From Ailurus styani (lineage: Eukaryota > Chordata > Mammalia > Carnivora > Ailuridae), in NCBI GenBank assembly GCA_002007465.1, contig LNAC01000018.1, positions 6,343,936 through 6,407,935 of the forward strand: 64,000 bases of DNA, in the 5' to 3' direction. The position numbers and the translations under genes are program-made. Of this stretch, positions 56,521-64,000 are shown one piece after another; position 1 is the first letter of the stretch; every line of letters starts with the position of its first letter. Below the pieces are notes generated by a model. It ran no database searches, was not told where the DNA came from, and worked only from the letters and a program-made list of their open reading frames with translations.

Positions 56521-57407
56521 GAAGAATTGATTCTTGATCTTGGGATAAGCAGATATTTCTTAAGCAAGTCACAAAAAGCTTTCATCATAAAGAAAAAGAC
56601 TGATAAATTGAACTACATTAAAAAAGAACTTCTGTTTAGCAAAAGTCAAGTAAAAAAGTAGAAAAAACAAGCCACTGAATGGGAGAAGTATTAACATTGT
56701 ATATAGCCAATAGAATATGTAAAGGATTCCTATTAATCCACAAGAAAAAGAGACAACCTAAAAAATGGGGAAAATGCAAAATAATATGGGAGGATCTCCA
56801 AATGGCCAGTGAACATGGAAAATGAGGTGGTTGACCTCAATAGTCTTCAGAGAAATGAAAACGAAAGCCCAACAAGATACTAATTAATACACACCCACTA
56901 GAATGCCTAAAATTTAAAAGACTGGGAGGGAAATGTGAGCAGGAGGATATGCAACACCTAGAATTCTCATACACTGCCAGTGAGAAAGTAAATTGGTACA
57001 GCTACTTTGAAAAACTCTTCAATAGTACCAGCCAAAGGTGTGTATTAACATATTCTATGACCTAGAAAGCTACTTCTGGGTATATATTCAACAGAAATGC
57101 TTATATATGTGTACCCGAAGACATAAGCGAGAACATTCATGGCAGTGCTGTTCATAGTAGCCCTGTGCTGGAAACCACCTAATTGTCATCAGTATGGATA
57201 AATGAATTGTAGTAGATTTTATTAATATATAAGTGAAGATGAGTATCTGCTACTATAAAGCAACAATGAGGATGAGTCTTACAAGCATAATGTTGAACAG
57301 AAGAAGCCAGACACAAAAGAATACAGACTTTTTAATCTTATTTATATAAAGTTCAAAACAGGCAAAACTGATTTATGACTTCGAAAGTCCATGATATTGT
57401 TACTTTT

Positions 57408-57467
57408 TTTTTTTTAATTTTATTTTTATTATTTGCCCAAGGGGTACAGGTCTGTGAATCATCAGGC
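57408..57467 (-). mobile_element. Tiny L1 3'-end insertion, reverse
   Basis: 60 bp: T-rich tail then 'ttgcccaaggggtacaggtctgtgaatcatcagg'-type L1 3' end, flanked by a perfect 16 bp duplication tgatattgttactttt (57392-57407 and 57468-57483). A strongly truncated young LINE insertion. Confidence 0.8.
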
Positions 57468-57869
57468 TGATATTGTTACTTTTGAGGGTCTAGTGACTTG
57501 AGAAGGGCTTATGCAGGCTTCTGAGGTACTGGTAATGTTCTGTTTCTTGATCTGGGAAATGATTACATGGGATTGTCCAGCTTGTGAAAATTCATAATTT
57601 GTGAACTTTCCTGTATATTGTATTTTGGTAATTCAATTATACTTCAAGTATATTCAGTTAAAATAAAATATGAAAATGTTAAAAGTTTCAGTAACCATTT
57701 TTGGCTTACATAATACTTTTTGACTTCTCTTAGAATATATATGATTAGTGATATTCCAGCTTGCCTTTTATTTTGGTTGTTGGTATTTTGCTATGATATG
57801 TGGGGCTCCAAATAGTCCCTTCAGAAATCTGTTTTCTTATCCATCTGAAGTGTGTTTCTTTCCTGGCAG

Positions 57870-58140
57870 TGGTTCCAGTTGTAGCCTGGCTGCTGGTCTT
57901 GAATCTCTGGGGCTGACAGATATCCGAACCCTGGTTCGATTAATGTGCTTGGCTGCAGCAGGGAGAGCTGGCCTCTCCACCAGCCCTTCTGCCATGGCCA
58001 GCCCCTCAGAACGCCCACGAGGTGGGCACAGCAAGGCCAGTAAGCCCATCTCTTGCCTGGCTTACTTGAGCACAGCAGTGGGATGTCTGGCTTCAAACAC
58101 TCCTAGTGCTGCAAAACTTCTGGTGCAGTTGTGTACACAG
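57870..58140 (+). CDS. HERC1: HERC1 exon 27
   Basis: Acceptor tttcctggcag|tgg, donor cacag|gtaagc. Encodes w1759-w1849: helix (LTDIRTLVRLMCLAAAGRAG), a Ser/Pro/Arg loop with several S-P sites, and a second helical pair (ISCLAYLSTAVGCLASN ... AAKLLVQLCTQ). Scaffold. Confidence 0.95.
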
Positions 58141-58280
58141 GTAAGCTGGTTTTCACTACTTTTCTTGTTTTGTTGCGTTCTTTACTTCTGACTAATTCTT
58201 AAAGAGCCTTTTGAGGTGAATCTTTTTATTCCAAAATTATATGTAAAAACTAAATCTGTTTCTTCCAATTGCCTCTTCAG

Positions 58281-58494
58281 AACTTGATTTCTGCTGCAAC
58301 AGGTGTAAACCTAACCACAGTCGATGATCCAATTCAGCGAAAGTTTCTACCCAGCTTTCTCCGAGGAATTGCTGAAGAGAATAAGCTTGTAACCTCCCCA
58401 AACTTTGTTGTAACTCAGGCCCTTGTGGCATTACTAGCAGACAAGGGGGCCAAACTGAGACCTAACTATGATAAGTCAGAAGTTGAAAAAAAAG
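58281..58494 (+). CDS. HERC1: HERC1 exon 28
   Basis: Acceptor gcctcttcag|aac, donor aaag|gtaagt. Encodes w1850-w1920: helical segment ending in a Lys/Glu tract (KSEVEKK). Includes FLPSFLRGIAEENKLVTSPN and a following hydrophobic helix (FVVTQALVALLADKG). Confidence 0.95.
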
Positions 58495-59258
58495 GTAAGT
58501 TTCATACCATTTACCATTTAAATATATAGTCTTGTAACCAGTTTGATTGATGCTTTTTAAAACATGTTTTAGAGTTGTAAATGATGAATTACATAGCATT
58601 ATGTGTACTTCTTAAGTTCAGATCATGAAAGAAGTGCATGGATCCTTTTTTCATTGTGCATGGAAACAAATATTAAAAAATGTACCAAATCTGTCTTGGT
58701 TTGATTAGACTATTCTATTAGATATGGTTTGAATCACCAATAGATAGTAATTCTGGTTAGGTTTCCTTGATAAAACCTAGATAAAGATAGTGCTATTTTT
58801 CTCTTTGTCATAAGATGATAACAGTTTGAAGGGATTCTTTAATCACTATTGTCTACGGGTCTCTTCACCAGGACCGTTTGGCCGAGATAGATAGGCTTTT
58901 GGATCTATAAGCACAGCCCCTTGACTGGCTGTTATGATCACTTTTGAGCGGCAGAAGCCAAACTTACTTTTTAGGGCATACTGCCTCTGCCCTGGCCTTA
59001 AAATCATTTCTGCTGCATTCTTGGTCTGTGTGGCCTTAGAGCAAAGACTGTTTGATGTATTTAAATGTATATTTGCAATGAATCAGATTTATTATAGAAT
59101 GTGATATGAGATAAATGCTTTTTACCTTGTATGCATATCTTAGTGAAATGATTGCTTGCAAAAGTGCTAATTCTTAAAAGATATGGGTTAACCCATTTTT
59201 TTTTGTTTACTACCACCAGCTCTTACCTGGGCATCATTTCATTGTTTTGTTTAAGCAG
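58495..59258 (+). other. HERC1: HERC1 intron 28
   Basis: About 760 bp. Nothing recognised. Confidence 0.7.
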
Positions 59259-59515
59259 GTTTAACTGCCCAATTGTATGCCCATCCTTCCTATGATCCTT
59301 CTGCTGTAGGCCCTCTGGAGCTGGCTAATGCCCTGGCAGCCTGCTGCCTCTCCTCCAGGCTGTCCTCACAGCATAGGCAATGGGCTGCTCAGCAGCTTGT
59401 GCGCACTCTTGCTGCGCATGACCGCGACAACCAAACTACTCCCCAAACACTCGCCGATATGGGAGGAGATCTCAGAAAATGCTCCTTTATCAAGTTGGAG
59501 GCTCATCAGAACAGA
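59259..59515 (+). CDS. HERC1: HERC1 exon 29 (with alternative 5' extension)
   Basis: Longest frame uses acceptor tttaagcag|gtt; donor aga|gtatgt. A second acceptor, ctgctgtag|gcc, starts the exon at 59310 and also stays in frame, omitting 17 residues (LTAQLYAHPSYDPSAV plus one Gly). I remember the shorter form 'VEKKGPLELANAL' from human HERC1, but not firmly. The remaining part is helical (LELANALAACCLSSRLSSQH, QQLVRTLAAHDR) and ends in K-L-E-A-H-Q-N-R, leading directly into WD40. Confidence 0.88.
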
Positions 59516-60595
59516 GTATGTATTTTGAGCCCTGTGTGTGTTAATCACCTATGTAAGATAAAACAGTTTCTTTCCTTCTCAAAGAGCTAAAAGTTCAGAT
59601 TTTAGCCTCACTCTCTCACACACAAAATTATCAATATTTGTCTAGTAGTTACAAGCTCTCCTTTCTCAATATGTTGGGTTGACATAATAGTATACAAATA
59701 GAAAAATCAGATGTGGGATGAGAAATAAACCAAGAGTATTGCCTTACAAAAGACGAGGGCTTGTCTGTGCAAAAGGAAGAGAAATTGTCCTCGCTATTTT
59801 AATCTAACTCACTGGACTCCAGAGCATTGACAAGGGTGGTTTAGGAAATGAAGACTGATCTCCATGATTTGCCAATTTAAAAGTCACTTCTTAATCTGTA
59901 CAGTTTATTTCGTAGAACACATAAATATGTTGAAATATTTATACTTTATTGAATTAAATAAACATGTTTAGTAAAGATTCTAGTACTGTCTCCAATAACT
60001 CAAATGAGTTTGGGCATACAAATTAAAGCCACACAAATAGTTGTATGTTTACAAGCCAGTTAGAAAACAGTGAGACTATGTATTTTACGTTATAACATGA
60101 ATGTTTTTCTTTTACAATTTCCCTGTAGATTTTTTTTTTTTTTAGATTTGGTAGAGAATGACAGTCATTTGAATCAAAACTTGCTTAAAATTGTTGGACT
60201 TTTTCTAAATGAATCTTGCCATTTGCAACAACGTGGATGGAGCTAGAGAGTATAATGCTAAGTGAATAAATTAGAGAAAGACAAATACCTTGATTTCACT
60301 CCTATGTGGAATTTAAGAAACAAAACAAATGAACAAAGGAATAAGAAAGAGGCCAAAAACAGACTCTTAATACAGAGAACAGACAGAGGGTTCCAGAGGG
60401 GAGGTGGATAGGTAATGAGTGAAATAGGTGATGGGGATTAAGAGTATACTTACCATGCTGAGCACTGAGTAATGTACAGAATTGTTGAATTGCTTTATTG
60501 TACATTGGAAACTAATATAGCACTCTATGTTAACTGTACTGGAATTAAAATTAAAAACTTAATAAAAAATTGTTGGACTTTTTCAACTTTTCTAG
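59516..60595 (+). other. HERC1: HERC1 intron 29 (L1 insert abutting acceptor)
   Basis: The 3' 390 bp is an L1 3' end with duplicated target site. The 5' 680 bp is unrecognised. Confidence 0.75.
60206..60565 (+). mobile_element. Carnivore L1 3' end, truncated, forward, beside exon 30
   Basis: About 360 bp with 'gccatttgcaacaacgtgg', 'ctcctatgtggaatttaag' and 'gggtgatggggattaag'-type 3' UTR. Perfect 19 bp target duplication aaaattgttggactttttc at 60187-60205 and 60566-60584. The downstream duplication lies in the acceptor region of exon 30. Confidence 0.9.
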
Positions 60596-60723
60596 GTAAT
60601 GACTTGTGTTTGGTGTAATAAAAAAGGACTCTTAGCTACAAGTGGCAATGATGGTACTATCCGGGTATGGAATGTTACCAAGAAGCAGTATTCACTGCAA
60701 CAAACCTGCGTATTCAACAGATT
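60596..60723 (+). CDS. HERC1: HERC1 exon 30 (first WD40 repeat)
   Basis: Acceptor cttttctag|gta, donor gatt|gtgagt. Encodes V-M-T-C-V-W-C, then G-L-L-A-T-S-G-N-D-G-T-I-R-V-W-N: a textbook WD40 strand pattern (ATSG.DGTIRVW). WD40 propellers are protein-interaction platforms. An L1 insertion (60206-60565) ends about 30 bp upstream of this acceptor. Confidence 0.97.
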
Positions 60724-61434
60724 GTGAGTGCCAACATCAGCTCTCATGTGTAACATTTAAAATAAGAGCATCCTGACATGCTTCATTTTGGTTGTGTTGA
60801 CATAGTCAAATTGTCACTAAATTTTTTACAGTTTTTCTTATATAATGGTCTTACTACATCTCCAGCATGTTTTTAAATTTTCAGGACGGTAATTAAGAAA
60901 ATAAAAATTTTAACTATCAATATCTGGACTTACTCAGAATTAAATCAAGGTCTACTGTACTAGCATTATAAATGTTAAATTCTGTAAAACAGTAGCCTAA
61001 TTTTCCATCATTCTTCAAGGATTATTTAGAAATTAAATTAATGATATTTCTTCTATAGCAGAATGTACAGCTTTATAGTTTTATAGGTAGCTATAGGTAT
61101 TCCTTTTCTGAGAACGTCCCTAGAGATTAGGGAAATGAGTCAATATGCTCTGAATTAGTAACCAGATATACAACCCATGCAGAATCAGAATGTCTTTGTT
61201 GACAAAGTAGGCACTACATTAAATGAGTAGACTAAGTATCATTCTTTTATAATTTAACATCGTGATAAACACTAGTGAATATGTAATTGTCAAATGCTGC
61301 TAGCCAGGCTTTCGAAATGTAAAACCTGTATTATGTACTCTAGTCCATACCAAATCTTTATTTTAAGATATGGGGTTTAGCATATTTTTTGGATGATGAA
61401 GATTAGAATTACATATATGTCTCTTACATTCTAG
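60724..61434 (+). other. HERC1: HERC1 intron 30
   Basis: About 710 bp, nothing recognised. Confidence 0.7.
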
Positions 61435-61562
61435 AGAAGGAGATGCTGAGGAAAGCCTGGGGTCACCCAGTGATCCAAGTTTCTCTCCTGTTTCCTGGAG
61501 TATCAGTGGCAAATACCTAGCTGGGGCCTTGGAAAAGATGGTGAATATTTGGCAAGTTAATG
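61435..61562 (+). CDS. HERC1: HERC1 exon 31 (WD40 continuation)
   Basis: Acceptor cattctag|aga, donor aatg|gtaaga. Encodes w2049-w2091. An acidic loop (LEGDAEESLGSPSDPS) inserts between blades, then V-S-W-S-I-S-G-K-Y-L-A-G-A-L-E-K-M-V-N-I-W-Q forms the second WD40 repeat. Confidence 0.96.
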
Positions 61563-62570
61563 GTAAGAGTCATGCCAATACTAGCAAAATACTAAAGATA
61601 CTTTTTAAGCCTTTTTTTAGCTTTCTGAGTCCAGACAGTGGCTTCCTTTCACCTGGAAACTCACAGTCTGTTCATCAGCTGTGTAGATGTATGCATATTA
61701 TGGTTTAAATTAAAGAGGATGATGGGAGCCTGGGTGGCTCAGTCAGTTAAGCATCTGCCTTCAGCTCATGTCATGATTCCAGGGTCCTGGGGGGAGCCTC
61801 ACTGAGAGCTCACTGCCCAGCGGGGCATCTGCTTCTACTTCTCCCTCTCCCTCTATCTCCCCCTGTCTCATGCTGTCTCTCAAATAAAGTCTTTTTAAAA
61901 CTGAATTAATTAAAGAGGATATGGTCATTTCCTAACTTTTCTTTCTAAGAGTTTCGACTAATCTGGTAGCTATAAACTAAAAATTCTTTTCATGTACTAG
62001 TGTAAGTATTCAGAATAGGATTTGAGCTATGAATTTTTAGTGATAGATTCTTTTGAATCACTTGAAATATTTCTATTTAAATTGTCCATTTCACAAGTAC
62101 AGACTCTTGTCAATTTCTAATACCATGTCTCTGAAAAGTAAAAATCTTTATTGTAATCTTGGGCTTACCCATATTTTTGTTTATTCTTGCATATTTAAAG
62201 AGTGGTTGTTCTGTTTCACATATTGGAAGAAGCAGCTAGCCTTTACTGTAGGGAAATTTCTTATGTTTGATTTTCAGTAATTATAGGAAAGAACTTAAGC
62301 ATATGACATTTCTACACTAAATATTTTCCTTTACTCCCTCTTTAATAAAGCTGTCATTTTTGTCCCATTAGTAGTTATAGAAAAGCCTCTGAATATGATA
62401 ATCATGTGGAGTATATAAATGAAGGATCCTGCCTTGTAGTTGTATTCATTCTTAGGCTATTAGGAAATTGGGGACTGCCTTGAGTGTACTATTAGAATTA
62501 AGTAGTAGTTATTTTTGTATTATGTTTTTGATAAATAAGTAACAACTATTAACATTTTTTCTCTCTTTAG
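61563..62570 (+). other. HERC1: HERC1 intron 31 (one SINE)
   Basis: SINE 61721-61908; the rest is AT-rich and unrecognised. Confidence 0.7.
61721..61908 (+). mobile_element. CAN-SINE, forward
   Basis: Duplication attaaagaggat at 61709-61720 and 61909-61920. Head 'gggagcctgggtggctcag'. Confidence 0.94.
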
Positions 62571-62771
62571 GAGGAAAAGGATTAGTAGATATTCAGCCTC
62601 ATTGGGTATCTGCCCTGGCTTGGCCAGAGGAGGGTCCAGCTACAGCCTGGTCAGGAGAGTCTCCAGAATTATTATTGGTGGGACGAATGGATGGATCTCT
62701 AGGACTGATTGAAGTTGTTGATGTATCCACCATGCACCGCCGAGAATTGGAGCATTGCTATCGAAAGGATG
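62571..62771 (+). CDS. HERC1: HERC1 exon 32 (WD40 continuation; last exon in window)
   Basis: Acceptor ctctctttag|gag, donor gatg|gtaaat. Encodes w2092-w2158: P-H-W-V-S-A-L-A-W-P, then E-L-L-L-V-G-R-M-D-G-S-L-G-L-I-E, another WD40 blade. The split codon continues in an exon beyond 64000. No further exon is visible downstream in the window. Confidence 0.96.
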
Positions 62772-63281
62772 GTAAATGACTGGACTTGTGTCTGACTGAG
62801 AATATATTCCCCCAATCAAGAAAACTTAATTTTTTTGGCACTTGCTTTTAAATATACTAAGTGAATATTACTTTTGGCTTTGTTCTCTAAATTGTCTGGT
62901 TGGTATTTCATTTTAATTAGTTACAAAGTTGAAAGATATTTCTCTTCCAACACCTATAATATATCTCTGCCAAAATGAGATCTAATAGTATTATATTTGT
63001 CATTCATCCTTTGTGTAAGTATCTGAACACTTAGAGTAGGGCTCCAGGTCTCCCTTGAAAGTTAGAAATGTCCAAGAGAAAAAAGTTATACTCATTGGTA
63101 GAGGTGAAATTGAGGAAATGGGAGGAGGAGGAGAGACGTTCCTGGTGTGACAAAAGATAGGAGGAAGTCTACTCTGTTTCTTCTGTGTTCCCTTTGGATG
63201 CATAGGCCTATCTTACTACATAGTTGTTTTGGGGGAGTGGAGCATTTCACACATAACAGTCCTAGCTTAACATGGTATTCT

Positions 63282-63464
63282 TTTTTTTTTTTTTTTTTTT
63301 TTTATTTTGACNATCACAAGTAGGCAGAGAGGCAGGCAGAGAGAGAGGAGGAAGCAGGCTCCCCAGTGAGCAGGGAGCCCGATGTGGACCTCGATCCCAG
63401 GACCCTGAGATCATGACCTGAGCTGAAGGCAGAGGCTTTAACCCACTGAGCCACCCAGGCGTCC
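63282..63464 (-). mobile_element. CAN-SINE, reverse, with one N
   Basis: Duplication acatggtattct at 63270-63281 and 63465-63476. A single N at 63312 sits at the start of the GA region. Confidence 0.94.
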
Positions 63465-63974
63465 ACATGGTATTCTGTTAGCAGAATATAACAAGGTTTT
63501 TTTTCTTTTGTTTTAATTTAGTTTTTTTAAATCAGTAATGCTTTCATGGAGTTGAAAAATTTTAAAGTTTAAAAAGATTAACAGTGAAAAGTCTTTTCCC
63601 ACCTACTCAGTTCCCATGTCCCCATTCTGCTCCCACAGAGAAACACCGCTTTTTTACCTCTCTTACAGCCTTCCAGGGTTATATGTACTTAAAGAACAAA
63701 TATGAGTATAGATTGTTAGAAATGGGACATGTATGGTAGAATATGGAAACACACTGAGTAGGGAATATTAACCAAAAGAAGGGACAGGTAATTTTCTTTC
63801 TATGACTTAGGTTATTTCATTTCTCAGTTTCATGGTAGATTCTGGTCCAAAAGGAAAGAAACCAGTACATTAACTTGGAATCAGGGAGGAAATTTAATTT
63901 TTCAATAATCACCTGAAAAAAAATGAAAGATTAAAAATGAGGGTAGTCCTTATCATTTATAAGTAACACTTTTA

Positions 63975-64000
63975 GGGGCACCTGTGTGGCTCAGTTGGTT
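63975..64000 (+). mobile_element. CAN-SINE head, cut by window end
   Basis: ggggcacctgtgtggctcagttggtt is the first part of another forward copy. Confidence 0.8.

Larger units (their letters stand above)
56170..57560 (+). mobile_element. L1 LINE, ORF2 end and 3' UTR, forward
   Basis: 'gactgataaattgaactacat', 'gaatgggagaagtatt', 'gtatggataaatgaattg', 'gaagccagacacaaaagaatac' and 'aagttcaaaacaggcaaaac' match the L1 ORF2 end. Interrupted by the SINE 56331-56520 and by 57408-57467. Confidence 0.75.
55138..57869 (+). other. HERC1: HERC1 intron 26 (two young SINEs and an L1)
   Basis: Two plus-strand SINEs (55425-55626, 55842-56042), then an L1 3' region (about 56170-57560) holding a SINE and a tiny L1 insertion with target-site duplication. 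Confidence 0.75.
1..64000 (+). other. HERC1: HERC1 gene, internal segment (32 coding exons; both ends outside window)
   Basis: Spliced translation gives one open frame of about 2,158 codons. I recognise it as the central part of HERC1, a very large cytosolic/Golgi-associated HECT E3 ubiquitin ligase with two RCC1-like domains. The order SPRY, UBA, Cys/His module, WD40 on one strand fits HERC1 and not HERC2, which lacks SPRY and WD40. All introns start GT and end AG. Exon phases are consistent across all 31 junctions. If human numbering applies, the window covers roughly residues 1450-3600; this offset is estimated from the remembered SPRY and WD40 positions. No promoter, start codon, stop codon or polyadenylation site of the gene is in the window. 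Confidence 0.96.
62772..64000 (+). other. HERC1: HERC1 intron 32, 5' part (window ends inside)
   Basis: Reverse SINE 63282-63464 with one N, and the head of another SINE at the window edge. No exon seen. Confidence 0.7.

Noticed and set aside
1..64000. Search for tRNA genes
   Set aside because: All tRNA-like A/B boxes seen are in CAN-SINE heads, with SINE bodies and tails; no free-standing tRNA cloverleaf found.
1..64000. Search for CRISPR array, bacterial operon or phage
   Set aside because: Intron-rich vertebrate sequence; GA/CT tandem runs are SINE middles and microsatellites, not spaced repeats.

Overview
The window is vertebrate nuclear DNA: long introns, GT-AG splice sites and dense retroposons. 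Many copies of the tRNA-headed CAN-SINE family (head GGCGCCTGGGTGGCTCAG, CT-rich middle, AATAAA tail) mark the host as a carnivoran. Several young copies carry a 'gttaaagcctctgccttc' head and 'gcctgcctctctgcctacttgtgatctctc' tail that I associate with musteloids (ferret, mink, badger, otter). That finer assignment rests on memory, not on a search.

One protein-coding gene on the + strand occupies the whole window and runs off both ends. It is the middle of HERC1, the giant HECT and RCC1-like-domain ubiquitin ligase. I placed 32 coding exons (the first cut by the window start). Every junction keeps the reading frame and I see no frameshift or in-frame stop. Together they encode about 2,158 residues, numbered here w1 to w2158, of a protein of about 4,860 residues. 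In order: a phosphoacceptor-rich linker (exons 1-4), helical scaffold (4-11), a B30.2/SPRY domain (12-15), a charged linker and small beta-barrel-like patch (15-16), a Ser/Thr/Pro-rich linker (17-19), a UBA domain (19-20), an acidic stretch (22), a Cys/His zinc-finger-like module (23), more helical scaffold (25-29), and the first WD40 repeats (30-32). The N-terminal RCC1-like domain lies upstream; the remaining WD40 repeats, second RCC1-like domain and HECT domain lie downstream.

The introns hold about 30 CAN-SINE copies or pieces, several with perfect target-site duplications, plus L2, L1, MIR, Tigger-like and MITE-like relics. There is also a degraded LTR-like composite (about 27.2-30.6 kb) with a 53 bp inverted repeat and a 140 bp direct repeat, a 386 bp polypyrimidine tract, and one assembly gap (49185-49294) lying inside a SINE. 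I saw no second gene, functional RNA gene, CRISPR array or operon, and no new biological system. The most useful observations concern retroposons lying within about 30 bp of HERC1 acceptors, tandem acceptors, and the SPRY module flanked by phase-0 introns.
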